64,000 nt of DNA from Pedosphaera parvula Ellin514 (GCF_000172555.1 NZ_ABOX02000023.1:1-64000); one strand, 5' to 3'; positions 8,486-18,393 are shown, numbered from the stretch's first letter. Notes: generated from the sequence alone by a model not told the origin. Translations and numbers: made by a program.

Positions 8486-10534
8486 GTGTTCGACCTAGTT
8501 TCATCCTATCCTCCTGCTGGAGATCAACCTCAGGCCATCGCCAAGTTGACCGAAGGTTTGCTTTCGGGCGCCAAACACCAGACGCTGCTCGGCGTAACTG
8601 GTTCTGGAAAAACATTCACAGTGGCCAATGTCATCAAGAACATTAACAAGCCCACCCTGGTCATCTCGCATAATAAGACCTTGGCCGCCCAGCTCTACGC
8701 TGAATTCAAAAGTTTCTTCCCCAACAACGCCGTCGAATACTTTGTCAGCTACTTCGATTACTATCAGCCCGAGGCATACATTCCCCGCACGGACACGTTC
8801 GTGGAAAAAGATTCCAGCGTAAACGAGGAGATCGAGCGCATGCGCCTCTCCACCATGAGTTCGCTCTTTTCCCGCCAGGATGTCGTCGTCGTCGCCAGCG
8901 TGTCGTGCATTTACGGTATCGGCAGCAAGGAGGACTATGAAGCCCTCATCATCCCCATCTGCGTCGGCCAGCAAATCACCCGCGAACAGTTCCTCAACCG
9001 CCTCGTTGACCTCCAATACACCCGCAACGACATCGAATTCACCCGCGGCCAATTCCGCGTCCGTGGCGATACCGTCGAACTCTGCCCCGCCGGTCGCGAA
9101 GATGGTCTGCGCATCGAATTTTTCGGCGAAGAAATCGAGCGCATCACCCGCTTCGAACCGCTCACCGGCCACAAGCTCGAAACCTTGAACACAGCCGTTG
9201 TCTATCCTGCCAAACAATTCGTCACCACGGCGGACAAAATGAAGCCGGCCATCCTGTCAATTCGCGAAGAATTGGGTGACCGCATCGCCTGGTTCGAAAA
9301 ACATGGAAAACTCCTGGAAGCCCAGCGCATCAAGCAGCGGACGGAATACGATCTCGAAATGATGGAGGAAATGGGGTTCTGCTCCGGCATCGAAAATTAC
9401 ACCCGCCACATCAACGGCCGCGCTCCCGGCTCCAGACCCACGACCTTGTTTGATTTCTTCCCCAAGGACCACCTGCTGGTTATTGATGAATCTCACGCCA
9501 CCATTCCCCAAATCGGCGGAATGTATGCCGGTGATCGCTCCCGCAAGACCGTGCTCGTGGAATACGGCTTCCGCCTCCCCAGCGCCCTGGACAATCGTCC
9601 TCTGAATTTCGACGAGTTCCAACACATGCAGGGACCGACCTTGTATGTCAGCGCCACCCCCAGCCCCCGGGAAATTGAATGGTCTCAGGGTCGCGTTGCC
9701 GAACAGATTATCCGCCCCACCGGTCTGGTGGATCCCACCATCACCGTCAAACCGCTCCAGGGCCAAATCGATGACCTGATTGAGGAGGCACGTAAGCGTG
9801 TGGATTCGAAGGAACGCATTTTGGTCACCACCCTGACCAAACGAACCGCTGAAGAACTCACCGATTATCTCCGCAACATCGGCATCAACGTCCGCTATCT
9901 GCATAGCGAAATTGATGCCATCGAGCGCGTGGAAATTCTGCGCGGTTTACGCAAGGGCGAGTTTGATGTGCTGGTCGGCATCAACCTCCTCCGCGAAGGC
10001 CTCGATCTCCCCGAAGTCTCCTTGGTAGCCATTCTCGATGCCGATAAGGAAGGCTATCTGCGTAGCGTCACCAGCTTGATCCAAACTGCCGGTCGCGCCG
10101 CCCGCCATCTGAACGGCGAAGTGATTCTTTACGCCGATGTCATGACGCAGAGCATTCAGAAGTTTCTGGCCGTGTCCAAATTTCGCCGCGAACGCCAGCT
10201 TGCCTACAACAAGGAACACAACATCACCCCGAAGAGCGTCAGCCGCGCCGTCGAGGAAAGTCTCTCCACCAACAAGGAATTCAAGGATCAGGCCAATTCC
10301 ATGCTTAAGGAATCCGGCGTGGATTTCGACGTCACCGAAACCATCAAGGAATTGGAGGAGGAAATGCTGGCCGCCGCCAACAATCTCGAATTTGAAAAGG
10401 CCGCCCTGATGCGCGATCAAATTCGTGAACTGAAGCGCTCCACCGGCGATGGTAAACCAGAGGAAAAATCACGCAGTGTCACTTATGGAAAACCTCGTCG
10501 CGGCGGCAAACGAGTAAAGGCTGCCGGACGTTAG
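8486..10534 (+). CDS. uvrB: Excinuclease ABC subunit B
   Basis: UvrB (682 residues) is the damage-verification helicase of nucleotide excision repair: it is loaded by UvrA, opens DNA at the lesion and recruits UvrC. Seen here are the Walker A motif [10 protein letters not shown] (about 32-41), the [12 protein letters not shown] beta-hairpin (about 88-99), the DESHATIPQ box, helicase motifs [15 protein letters not shown] and QTAGRAARH, and the C-terminal UVR motif [22 protein letters not shown] (about 628-650) that contacts UvrC. Length is normal. The start is GTG; the residues [18 protein letters not shown] match the usual N-terminus. uvrA and uvrC are not in the window. Confidence 0.96.
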   Translation: MFDLVSSYPPAGDQPQAIAKLTEGLLSGAKHQTLLGVTGSGKTFTVANVIKNINKPTLVISHNKTLAAQLYAEFKSFFPNNAVEYFVSYFDYYQPEAYIPRTDTFVEKDSSVNEEIERMRLSTMSSLFSRQDVVVVASVSCIYGIGSKEDYEALIIPICVGQQITREQFLNRLVDLQYTRNDIEFTRGQFRVRGDTVELCPAGREDGLRIEFFGEEIERITRFEPLTGHKLETLNTAVVYPAKQFVTTADKMKPAILSIREELGDRIAWFEKHGKLLEAQRIKQRTEYDLEMMEEMGFCSGIENYTRHINGRAPGSRPTTLFDFFPKDHLLVIDESHATIPQIGGMYAGDRSRKTVLVEYGFRLPSALDNRPLNFDEFQHMQGPTLYVSATPSPREIEWSQGRVAEQIIRPTGLVDPTITVKPLQGQIDDLIEEARKRVDSKERILVTTLTKRTAEELTDYLRNIGINVRYLHSEIDAIERVEILRGLRKGEFDVLVGINLLREGLDLPEVSLVAILDADKEGYLRSVTSLIQTAGRAARHLNGEVILYADVMTQSIQKFLAVSKFRRERQLAYNKEHNITPKSVSRAVEESLSTNKEFKDQANSMLKESGVDFDVTETIKELEEEMLAAANNLEFEKAALMRDQIRELKRSTGDGKPEEKSRSVTYGKPRRGGKRVKAAGR

Positions 10535-10535
10535 G

Positions 10536-11096
10536 CTAGTTCAACGAAACATCCTCCGGCATTTGCGCCAGCACCCGGTACATCCCACCTTTTTGCTTCA
10601 AAACATACTGCCACAGGTCATCCGGATCGGTATCGAAAACCAGGTCCACCGTCGCCGGATGCGTCAGCCACGCCTTCCGCTTCATTTCCTCTTCCAATTG
10701 CCCCGGACTCCAGCCCGCATAACCCGCAAAAAGCTTGATCCTTTTGCCAGGGGAAAATGATTCACCCAGTTCAACGAGGGTTTCTAATGAATGCCCCAGT
10801 TCAACATTGGGCAGCACACTCGCTTCGGGAAGGTAAGTGTCCGAGTAGAGATAGCTGAGCGCTGACAACTGAACCGGACCGCCAAGATAAAGCGCATTGT
10901 CCGTCAGTTGTTCGGGAAGATCAGCCAATACCATTTCTCCAAGTTTGTTGCCGCTGTCCCTATTCAACACCAGCCCCAATGCCCCTTCGGCATCATGCTG
11001 GCAAACAAGAACAACCGTCCTTTGGAAAAATGACCCGCTGAGCTGTCCGCTGTCCAACAACAACTGACCCTTTAAAAATTTGGGAATCTCAATCAT
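10536..11096 (-). CDS. YqgE/AlgH family protein
   Basis: At 186 residues this matches the YqgE/AlgH (DUF179) family: the N-terminal LKGQLLLDSGQLSGSFFQRTVVLVCQHDAEGALGLVLNR and the YLGGPVQ motif are characteristic. The biochemical role of the family is unsettled; AlgH was linked to alginate regulation in Pseudomonas. No signal peptide is seen. Its stop codon is one base from that of uvrB on the other strand, and it is divergent from the small lipoprotein gene. Confidence 0.88.
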   Translation of the reverse strand: MIEIPKFLKGQLLLDSGQLSGSFFQRTVVLVCQHDAEGALGLVLNRDSGNKLGEMVLADLPEQLTDNALYLGGPVQLSALSYLYSDTYLPEASVLPNVELGHSLETLVELGESFSPGKRIKLFAGYAGWSPGQLEEEMKRKAWLTHPATVDLVFDTDPDDLWQYVLKQKGGMYRVLAQMPEDVSLN

Positions 11097-11161
11097 TTTA
11101 ATTTCCCCAACTCAATTTGCATCAAACTTGCTCTGTTGGCAATCTGGATTAAAATCGTGCC

Positions 11162-11278
11162 ATGTCAAAGATTTATCTTATCCTTTTGATGGCGATTGCC
11201 CTCGCTTTTGCGAGCGGCTGCAAGACCGATTCCGGAAGCCGTGAGTTCGTTCCCGGCAAAGGTTGGGTGCCAAACTAG
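11162..11278 (+). CDS. Small lipoprotein, 38 residues
   Basis: An ATG at 11162 opens a 38-residue frame: a basic start (MSK), a hydrophobic segment (IYLILLMAIALAFA), then ASGC, which fits a lipobox with the lipidated cysteine at residue 20, and a short polar tail ending GKGWVPN. Such tiny lipoproteins are often missed. The lipobox and the clean gap between divergent and convergent neighbours argue that it is real. It stops four bases before the end of the DA1-like gene. Function unknown. Confidence 0.6.
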   Translation: MSKIYLILLMAIALAFASGCKTDSGSREFVPGKGWVPN

Positions 11279-11282
11279 ACAG

Positions 11283-12455
11283 CTATTCCTTGCGCAGGAA
11301 AAGTTCCTTTTTCTCCGCGGAACCTTCCATCTGAACCAGCACCGAATCCGCACGAATCTCCAGGCAACGAATGGTCACATTCGTTTGCCCCAATCTAACC
11401 TTCCCCTTTTCCATCGCTTCAAATGTGCTGTCATTGATCAGGGCGAACCGCCGTTGATTTGATCCCGAGATACCTTTGAGCGCCAAAACATTTGGCACCG
11501 GGGTTGGTGCTGCCGGTCCCCACAACATCGGCGCGGCGTTGGCCTCCACCACCGGTATGCCTCCAACCGTATAACCGTTCATGTTGGAATCCGTGCCAGC
11601 CTTGATCCATTTCACCAACCGGTTAAAATCATAGATGTCCTCAGCCGCCAGCAAGGCCCTCGTCTGCCCCCTGGTATAGGCATTTGCCCGGATGATGCGC
11701 ATCTCCCTTTGATCGTGCCGGCCGTACATCATTTTATACGCCACCAACTCACAAAATCCCTCCTCCGTACTGCGATCCAGCTTGCGGCCTTTGCCCACGT
11801 TTTCCTTTAACCATACGTGCGTGTACTCATGCGCGCACACGGCTGCCAGATGATTCTCCGGCAGCCCATTCAATACGTAAATACTGTATTGGAAATGGTT
11901 GGTATCCTTCTTATCAGTGTCGGTCAGCCCTTCCAAACCTGTCAGGGCATGATTCTCGTATTCCGGGTCATATAGTTTCTGCAACTCATGCCCATTAACC
12001 AGGGAAAATTTTATGTCATCCTTGAACGTTCCCATCTCGGCGAGAATCCCGTGCATCTCTCGTTTAACGTAATAAAAAATGTTCTCGGCATCCTTTTGAT
12101 AAAGCACTGCCTTCCGCGCGTCCTCCTGGCACAGCAAACGTCCATCATCCAGTTTGACAGCATTGGCCGCAGGAAGACCACATACATAGCACCGGGAATA
12201 TTTATACGCACATTTTAGACAAATCATTTCTCTGGTAAGCGAGCTCTGATTTATGGTCGCAATAAAATATCCATGCAAGGGCTCGTTACAAACCGCGCAC
12301 ACCTTTGCTGCCTCCGCTGGGATAACCAACGCTCCCAAAAAAGCCATTAGCAGGCAACCCATGCCTTTCAGTCTATTGATTCCTGAAAGTACACGGGTTA
12401 ACAACCCCGCCCCATTACCCCTGCCAAACCTTTCCAACCAGTGCTTCAAATTCAT
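11283..12455 (-). CDS. Secreted DA1-like metallopeptidase with LIM-like zinc-finger domain
   Basis: The product (390 residues) has an N-terminal membrane/signal segment (about 30-50, GCLLMAFLGALVIPAEA). Then comes a cysteine-rich module with pairs CAVC, CLKC, CYVC and a further C near CQED, spaced like a LIM double zinc finger. The peptidase part has HEYTH, with ENVGKGRKLDRSTEEGFCELVAY about 20 residues later. This HExxH plus EGFCE layout is that of DA1, the plant LIM peptidase that is activated by ubiquitin. A GTG at 12536 is in frame but lies inside the terminator at 12515-12546, so I use the ATG at 12455. Substrate unknown. Confidence 0.75.
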   Translation of the reverse strand: MNLKHWLERFGRGNGAGLLTRVLSGINRLKGMGCLLMAFLGALVIPAEAAKVCAVCNEPLHGYFIATINQSSLTREMICLKCAYKYSRCYVCGLPAANAVKLDDGRLLCQEDARKAVLYQKDAENIFYYVKREMHGILAEMGTFKDDIKFSLVNGHELQKLYDPEYENHALTGLEGLTDTDKKDTNHFQYSIYVLNGLPENHLAAVCAHEYTHVWLKENVGKGRKLDRSTEEGFCELVAYKMMYGRHDQREMRIIRANAYTRGQTRALLAAEDIYDFNRLVKWIKAGTDSNMNGYTVGGIPVVEANAAPMLWGPAAPTPVPNVLALKGISGSNQRRFALINDSTFEAMEKGKVRLGQTNVTIRCLEIRADSVLVQMEGSAEKKELFLRKE

Positions 12456-12514
12456 GATGATATCTACATTTGTCTTCCTTGGTGAAAGCAGAGTTGATGC
12501 CACCTGAAAAATAA

Positions 12515-12546
12515 AAAACACCCTATGATATTTCACAGGGTGTTTT
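12515..12546 (-). terminator. Rho-independent terminator after transketolase
   Basis: Arms 12515-12524 (AAAACACCCT) and 12537-12546 (AGGGTGTTTT) pair over ten bases with a 12-base loop. Read on the minus strand, the stem is followed by a T-run from the A-run at 12513-12518. It sits 43 bases past the transketolase stop and separates it from the DA1-like gene. Confidence 0.85.
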
Positions 12547-12589
12547 GAACGTAAATACTTTATTCTAAATAACTTAATTCTATACGAGA

Positions 12590-14428
12590 TTACAGAATCG
12601 ATTTAACCATCTTCACAATGCCAGCCGCGTCAATCCCGTATTTAGCCAGCAGTTCCTCCGGCTTACCAGAATGAGGCAATTCTCTAATCGCCAGCTTATG
12701 CACCCGAACTCCGTCCACGCTCAACTCGCCGGCAACAGCATCGCCTAAGCCACCTTCGGGATAATGATCCTCCACTGTGAGCACAACGTTGTTCGTCTTT
12801 TTGGCCGCTTCCCGGATGACATCCTTCCCCAGCGGCTTGACGCTGTAAGCATCGATTACCGTGATACCAACGCCTTCCTTCGCCAAAATGTCGGCAGCCT
12901 TCAAGGCTTCGAAGAGCGTCACACCTGCTCCCACAACCGTGACCTTGTCTCCCGCCGCTTGCTTGCGAACTTTCGCGCCACCAATGGGGAACTGTTCGTC
13001 GTTGTTGTAAATAATCGGAGTCTTGGGCCGTGAGGTACGCAGAAAGGCAACCCCCTTGTGCGATGCCATTTGTTCCATGAGCTTTTCCGCGCAAACAGCG
13101 TCGCTCGGGTATAGCACAACACTCCCTTCAATGGCGCGCATCATGGCAATGTCTTCCAATGCCATTTGCGAAGTGCCATCCTCGCCAATGCTCACGCCCA
13201 CATGCGACCCAACCAGCTTGACGTTGGCCATGGAAATCGCCGCCATGCGGATTTGATCGTAGGCGCGGCTGAAGAAGCAGGCAAACGTGGAAGCAAAAGG
13301 CACCTTTCCACGGGTGCTGAAACCGGTCGCCACTCCCACCATGTTCTGTTCAGCGATAAAACACTCGATGAAGCGGGCCGGGAACTTCTTATAAAATTTT
13401 TCTGAATAGGTCGAATTCTTGGTATCGCCGTCCAGAGCGACAACCCGTTCATCCACCTCGCCGATGCGCAACAAGGCGGCACCAAACGCTTCGCGCGTTG
13501 CCACCATCTCACCCAATTTATAATTGGTCGCGGGATAGCCGGCTGGCGCCTCGTTCTTCGGCATCGGCAATTGTGTCGGTGCCGGAATTGGCTCGGCCAG
13601 GCCGCTCTTTGCCTTCGGCTGAAGTTCAGCAATGGCTTTGGCGGCTTCATCCTTCGAAAGGGCCTTGCCATGCCAGCCTTCCTTGTCCGCCATGAAAGAA
13701 ACGCCCTGGCCCTTGATCGTCTTCGCGATGATCGCCAAAGGTTGATCGCCCACTCCAGCAGCGCCCAACACTTCGAGGATTTCTTCCATGTCATGACCGT
13801 CGATGACTTCAGTGCGCCAACCGAAGGCTTCAAAACGCTTGCGATAAACCTCCAAGTCCCACTGAAATGCTGTAGGCTGGCTCTGCCCCAGACGATTCAC
13901 ATCCACAATGGCCACCAGATTATTTAGCTTGTTAATGCCAGCCAGGGAAGCCGCTTCCCAAACTGAACCCTCGGCGCATTCGCCATCACCCATCAACACA
14001 TAAGTGCGGTAATCCAGTTGGTCCAAACGCGCGCAAAGCGCCATTCCGACGCCCACACTCAATCCCTGCCCCAGGGAACCAGTCGCAACGTCAACAAATG
14101 AAAGACGCGGAGTGGGATGCCCTTCCAAATCACTATCCAGGCGGCGCAAGGTCAGCAAATGCTCCCTCGGAAACAAACCCGCTTCAGCCCAGGCCGCATA
14201 AAGCAGGGGCGCCGCATGGCCTTTTGAAAGAATAAAACGGTCATTGTTTGCGTATTTCGGATTTTTGGGGTCATACCGCATATGCCCAAAAAATAATGCC
14301 GCGACTATATCTGCCGCCGAGCAGCAGGTGCTGGGGTGACCACTTCCCGCAGCTGTTGTGGATTCAATGGAGTCAATTCGCAATTGGTTCGCGATGCCCG
14401 ATAACTGTTCCTCTATTTGCGTATTCAT
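12590..14428 (-). CDS. tkt: Transketolase
   Basis: This 612-residue enzyme moves two-carbon ketol units between sugar phosphates in the non-oxidative pentose phosphate pathway, using thiamine diphosphate and a divalent metal. Both halves are in one chain: the ThDP-binding domain with ILSKGHAAPLLYA, GSLGQGLSVGVGMAL and GDGECAEGSVWEAAS followed by IVDVNRLGQ (about 65-185), then the pyrimidine-binding domain with FIAEQNMVGVATGFSTRGKVPFASTFACFFSRAYDQIR (about 350-390) and the C-terminal domain. The length is that of the shorter, animal/archaeal-like transketolases rather than the ~660-residue E. coli form. The start follows tRNA-Arg by 166 bp. Confidence 0.93.
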   Translation of the reverse strand: MNTQIEEQLSGIANQLRIDSIESTTAAGSGHPSTCCSAADIVAALFFGHMRYDPKNPKYANNDRFILSKGHAAPLLYAAWAEAGLFPREHLLTLRRLDSDLEGHPTPRLSFVDVATGSLGQGLSVGVGMALCARLDQLDYRTYVLMGDGECAEGSVWEAASLAGINKLNNLVAIVDVNRLGQSQPTAFQWDLEVYRKRFEAFGWRTEVIDGHDMEEILEVLGAAGVGDQPLAIIAKTIKGQGVSFMADKEGWHGKALSKDEAAKAIAELQPKAKSGLAEPIPAPTQLPMPKNEAPAGYPATNYKLGEMVATREAFGAALLRIGEVDERVVALDGDTKNSTYSEKFYKKFPARFIECFIAEQNMVGVATGFSTRGKVPFASTFACFFSRAYDQIRMAAISMANVKLVGSHVGVSIGEDGTSQMALEDIAMMRAIEGSVVLYPSDAVCAEKLMEQMASHKGVAFLRTSRPKTPIIYNNDEQFPIGGAKVRKQAAGDKVTVVGAGVTLFEALKAADILAKEGVGITVIDAYSVKPLGKDVIREAAKKTNNVVLTVEDHYPEGGLGDAVAGELSVDGVRVHKLAIRELPHSGKPEELLAKYGIDAAGIVKMVKSIL

Positions 14429-14594
14429 TCGTTCTTTTAAAAAACTCTATTGCATGCCAAAAGAAAAGCGAGGCAGAAAAAAAGAGGATTTTGCCACCGC
14501 CCTCGCACACGACAGGAGATGTTACAAGCTGGGAAGATGATAATTCCTCAATCCCTAACGCCCGGCTCTCAAACTTGACCAGTCTTTGGTGAAC

Positions 14595-14671
14595 TGGTGC
14601 GCGTGGCGGGAGTTGAACCCACAACCTGCGGCTTCGGAGGCCGTCACTCTATCCAATTGAGCTACACGCGC
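14595..14671 (-). tRNA. tRNA-Arg (anticodon CCG)
   Basis: Read on the minus strand, the sequence folds as a cloverleaf: acceptor GCGCGTG pairing with CACGCGC, D-arm GCTC...GAGT with the AATTGGATA loop, anticodon loop CTCCGAA, and a T-arm loop TTCAACT. Anticodon CCG reads CGG (Arg). The discriminator base is A and the CCA end is encoded (14595-14597). The first pair of the anticodon stem (A-C) is mismatched. Confidence 0.93.
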
Positions 14672-14841
14672 AAACCCGTTAAAACTTATATCAAGCTCTC
14701 AAAGGATTATAATATGCCGCGTGTTGCAATCTCGGCAAGCAAAACCGAAGCCTGAAAACCAACTCGGGTGCTCAGAGTGCTGAAAGTCCGGCTTGCGACA
14801 AATCAACATGTGAGCAATGGTTTGTTTTTAGAGGCGTGATT

Positions 14842-15309
14842 ATGAACAAACTCGATCAGAACGGCGTTGTAGTATCATGTTCCAACTGCGGACAGCGCAA
14901 CCGTATTCGATACGAACAGTTGCATCTCCCGGTGCGCTGCGCCAGGTGCAAGACGGATATCAAGGGTCTGAATGCTCCTGTTGATATCGATGGCGAAGAA
15001 AGTTTTAACCTGTTGATCGGTCTCTCCTCCATTCCTGTCCTCGTGGATTTCTGGGCCTCATGGTGTGGTCCCTGCAAAATGGTGGCACCCGAATTCGAGA
15101 AGCTTGCTGCGTCCAATGCGGGCGAAATAATCGTCGCCAAGGTCAACACGGAAGATCAGCCAGCCATCGCCCGTCGATATAGCATCACGTCCATACCCAC
15201 CATGATTCTTTTTCAGGCGGGCCATGAAGTGGCGCGCACTGCCGGTGCACGACCCGCAGCCGGCATTCAGGAATTTCTCAATCAATCCTTGGCGCGCGCA
15301 AAAGCTTAG
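14842..15309 (+). CDS. trxC: Thioredoxin with N-terminal zinc ribbon (thioredoxin-2 type)
   Basis: This 155-residue protein reduces disulfides in the cytoplasm. The N-terminus carries CSNCG (about 12-16) and CARCK (about 33-37), a four-cysteine zinc ribbon typical of TrxC. The thioredoxin fold follows with FWASWCGPCKM (active-site WCGPC) and the cis-proline at SIPTMILF. I prefer the ATG at 14842, seven bases after GAGG, over the GTG at 14836. It is convergent with the histidine kinase gene. TrxC proteins are often induced by oxidative stress in other bacteria; no regulator site is visible. Confidence 0.9.
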   Translation: MNKLDQNGVVVSCSNCGQRNRIRYEQLHLPVRCARCKTDIKGLNAPVDIDGEESFNLLIGLSSIPVLVDFWASWCGPCKMVAPEFEKLAASNAGEIIVAKVNTEDQPAIARRYSITSIPTMILFQAGHEVARTAGARPAAGIQEFLNQSLARAKA

Positions 15310-15346
15310 CTTTCTCCGGCAACCAATTGCGGGCAATAAGTGCTGA

Positions 15347-17350
15347 TTAATTCAAACCCTGTGCCTTCGGAAGATTGGCCGTCAGTTTCCTCAGGGCTAG
15401 AAATAACTCATTTACCTGTGGCGGCTTGCTTAAAACAACATCGATTTGGTCCGGATGATTCCCTTCCACTTTCATGATGTCACCCCAACCGGTAAGCATG
15501 ATCACCGGTGTTCCATGCGATTCTTCCTTGATCAGCTTCGCGACCTGCCGCCCATCCATCTTCGGCATGCCCAGGTCGGTGAGCACCACATCGAAGGATT
15601 CGTTACGCGCCTTTGCTGACCGAAAGGCTTCAAGGGCGCCAAAACCATTGCTGGCTCCTTCCACTGTATGACCGGCGCTCTGCAAAATAATCCGTAGCAC
15701 GTCCAAAACTGGCGCTTCATCGTCCACACACAGGATTCTAAGCGGAGCCATGACAACGGCTTCAGGAACCGAAACTTCCCCTGTAGCAGTCGCAGCTTCG
15801 GCCGCCGGGAATGATAAGCGAATCACTGTACCTTTGCCCAACTCGCTCTCGATCACGATCTGTCCTGTATGACGTTGAATAACCCCGAAGACTTTCGAGA
15901 GCCCCAATCCCTTGGCGCCATGCTTGTCTTTCGTTGAAAAGAACGGCTCCAGACATCTTTTCCTTGTCTCCGCATTCATTCCCACACCGGTGTCACTGAT
16001 TTCCACTACCACACTCTTGCCCACCACACTCCCCGGCCGCTCGCCGCCATTCCCCGCGATCCTGGTTTTCAAGGTCAAAGTGCCGCCCTGGGGCATGGCT
16101 TGAATCGCATTAAGTGTTACCTGGGTTAAAGCTTCGCGAACTTCACTCTTCTGCCCTTTGATGTTGGGAAGCTCGGCACAATAATCGGTCTTCACGTCAA
16201 TGTGCACCCCGCTTAGCACCTGCGTGTCGAGCCATTGTGTGTAACTGATTTCAAGCACCTCCTCGACTATCCTGTTCAATTCGAGTGAAATTTTCGCCTC
16301 CTTGCCCGCTTCACGGCGATAAAAATCCCGGATGCAAGCCACACTTTGCGCAATTTTATCTCCCGCATTTTTGATGCCCATCACGTAATTCCGCACACTC
16401 TCCGGCAGCTCCGGATGACTACGCTGGATCAAAGTAGCGTAACCCAAAATGGGCGTCAGCGCGTTATTAATATCGTGCGCAATTCCACGACTCATCTGGC
16501 TTAAGGCCTGCAAGCGTTCTTCCTGCAAATTCTTTTCCTGCGCCAACCGCAGCTCTTCATAGGCCGCACGCAACTTCTCATCCATCGCGGCGCGGTCCAG
16601 CAACCCGCCCTCCTGCGCTCCTATCTGCAATATCTTCGCTTCAATACTCTGCAGTTCTGACGGAGTCGAACGAATCTGGTTCAGCAACGTCTCATTCGCC
16701 GCCCGGGCCTCTTCCAAAACCAGCACAATCATGCTCACTGCAATAAATAGCTGAAGCACTGCTGAAATCAAAAAACCCGTGCTTACCCAGTGGTTGTTTC
16801 CCGCAAAAAATGGACAGGCACTCAAGTAAATGCCCCATAACGCAAATCCAAATGATAGCAATCCCGCCCCGATGAATTCGAAGCGCTTCCGCATCCGATA
16901 AAATGAAAAGGCTGTCACGAGACTGGCCACTCCTATGATACCGAAAATCGGCACCTGCATCTGCAACTGGTTTTTCAAGTGGTAAGCCCCAACATAACTC
17001 CAAACCAAAAGAAAACCCATGAACAGGTAAAAGGACATCGATCGCGAGGGAAGTTTTAAAAACTGGGAACTGCCCCAGAATAAGAGTGCCGCCGACACCC
17101 CAATACACCAGTGCCTCAACATTATGTGCATCGGACCAGGATTGCCCCCCTGCTCCCAAAGCCCAAATCCCAACCACCCGGCGTAAAAAATCCAACCCAG
17201 GGTCCAGGTGCTAAAATATCTCCGCCCCGTATATCGATTCAGATAATGAAACAATCCGACTAAAACCAATACGCTCAGCAAGGAAACTATCATTGCCGCA
17301 TTCAAATAATCCGACGCAAATACGAGGTTAAGCCGAGCGCCTTTTGCCAT
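15347..17350 (-). CDS. Membrane hybrid sensor histidine kinase
   Basis: The protein has 667 residues. The first 215 form a membrane sensor with about six or seven helices and no large periplasmic loop. A short coiled linker leads to the HisKA box MSRGIAHDINNALTPILGYA (phospho-accepting His near residue 291), then the ATPase domain with an N-box region (VTLNAIQAMPQGG), G1 (ISDTGVGM) and G2 (KGLGLSKVFGVI). A receiver domain follows at about 540-660 with CVDDE, VVLTDLGMPKMDG (phospho-Asp) and a conserved K in LSKPP. A stand-alone receiver is encoded 570 bp away, divergently, and may be a partner. Signal unknown. Confidence 0.9.
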   Translation of the reverse strand: MAKGARLNLVFASDYLNAAMIVSLLSVLVLVGLFHYLNRYTGRRYFSTWTLGWIFYAGWLGFGLWEQGGNPGPMHIMLRHWCIGVSAALLFWGSSQFLKLPSRSMSFYLFMGFLLVWSYVGAYHLKNQLQMQVPIFGIIGVASLVTAFSFYRMRKRFEFIGAGLLSFGFALWGIYLSACPFFAGNNHWVSTGFLISAVLQLFIAVSMIVLVLEEARAANETLLNQIRSTPSELQSIEAKILQIGAQEGGLLDRAAMDEKLRAAYEELRLAQEKNLQEERLQALSQMSRGIAHDINNALTPILGYATLIQRSHPELPESVRNYVMGIKNAGDKIAQSVACIRDFYRREAGKEAKISLELNRIVEEVLEISYTQWLDTQVLSGVHIDVKTDYCAELPNIKGQKSEVREALTQVTLNAIQAMPQGGTLTLKTRIAGNGGERPGSVVGKSVVVEISDTGVGMNAETRKRCLEPFFSTKDKHGAKGLGLSKVFGVIQRHTGQIVIESELGKGTVIRLSFPAAEAATATGEVSVPEAVVMAPLRILCVDDEAPVLDVLRIILQSAGHTVEGASNGFGALEAFRSAKARNESFDVVLTDLGMPKMDGRQVAKLIKEESHGTPVIMLTGWGDIMKVEGNHPDQIDVVLSKPPQVNELFLALRKLTANLPKAQGLN

Positions 17351-17919
17351 TTATGTCTTTCTCATTTGCCTTCCACCGGCAGCCATGAAGCATCCCTTCC
17401 GGCACGAAGGAACCAAAGATGCAGCACATTCTATTCCAAAGAGCATCAATGAGATCAGTGAAAAATGCGGAATCCTGTAATAGGTTGTAAGGCAGGCTCC
17501 CCCTCCTGGTAAAACATCATCCCATCTCATTTTCGCACAGTTGCGAATCCGCGGTACAACTCTGTCTCTCACATTTCAACTGACGCCGTTAATTCATCCA
17601 TTATTCAAACTTATCTTCATGACTCACTATTCGTAATAAGAAAAACACCACACCAGGCTTTCAGTTTCGCCAAATCACTCAACCGGTTGATTTTTTGGTA
17701 TTAATGTCGAAAAAACCATCTCCTTATTGCAGGAGGAAATTGGGTCTGGGACAGGACGAGAAAAGTCATGGCCGAATCCCTCCCGCTCATCATTTTCTCT
17801 TCTCCATTCCGCGAAATAAACTGGCGTTACGTCCGGCAGTTGAACCCCATCCCATTCAAGTTGGATACCCCTTGGGCTAATTCCCACCTCGCCTTCATGG
17901 TCGTTCTGCACAATGGTGC
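17351..17919. other. Divergent intergenic region of 569 bp
   Basis: This separates the histidine kinase and the receiver gene and should hold both promoters. Several open frames of 60-90 codons run through it on both strands, but none shows a ribosome binding site, domain or signal sequence. I recognise no RNA gene or repeat here. Confidence 0.4.
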
Positions 17920-18393
17920 ATGAACTCAATCTTATCATGTCATATGTCTCCGCCCTTTAAAGTTCTGGTAGCCGATGACTCAGAAGAAGATCGTTTCCTT
18001 TTGGAACGCTGTATTCGCCGAAATTCCTGGCTGCAACTGATTGGCGCAGTGTCGGACGGACGGCAAGTGCTGCAATGGCTCGCTGGTGATGGGAGGTATT
18101 CCGATCGTCTTATGTTTCCCTTTCCCGATTTATTACTTCTGGATGCCATCATGGTCGAAGCCAACGCCCTTCAGATTCTTAACTGGCTTTACAACCATCC
18201 ATTCCCCGAACTAAAAGTCGTTATCTTCACCGGTTCAAGCACGCCCGCAGCCTGCGAGGAATACCTGCGTCAAGGTGCGCATGCCTGCTACCAAAAAGCC
18301 GTCGACTTTGGTGAACTTAAAAAGGACGTTGGGCAGGTCGCCGACGCGCTCCGTGCCGGCAGCTACAACTTCGCCTCACCCCAATTGGTTTGA
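17920..18393 (+). CDS. Stand-alone response-regulator receiver protein
   Basis: This 157-residue protein is a single CheY-like receiver without an output domain. Key positions are visible: the acidic pair in VLVADDSEED, the phospho-acceptor Asp in DLLLLDAIM, the Thr/Ser switch in VVIFTGSS and the conserved Lys in CYQKAVD. The M in AIM where many receivers have MP is a mild departure. The start may be 17920 or the ATG at 17944, eight codons later; neither has a clear ribosome binding site. It lies opposite the hybrid kinase, which makes it a candidate phosphotransfer partner. Confidence 0.82.
   Translation: MNSILSCHMSPPFKVLVADDSEEDRFLLERCIRRNSWLQLIGAVSDGRQVLQWLAGDGRYSDRLMFPFPDLLLLDAIMVEANALQILNWLYNHPFPELKVVIFTGSSTPAACEEYLRQGAHACYQKAVDFGELKKDVGQVADALRAGSYNFASPQLV

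Noticed and set aside
8501-9217. 238-codon minus-strand frame inside uvrB
   Set aside because: It is the shadow of uvrB, which is unambiguous on the plus strand.
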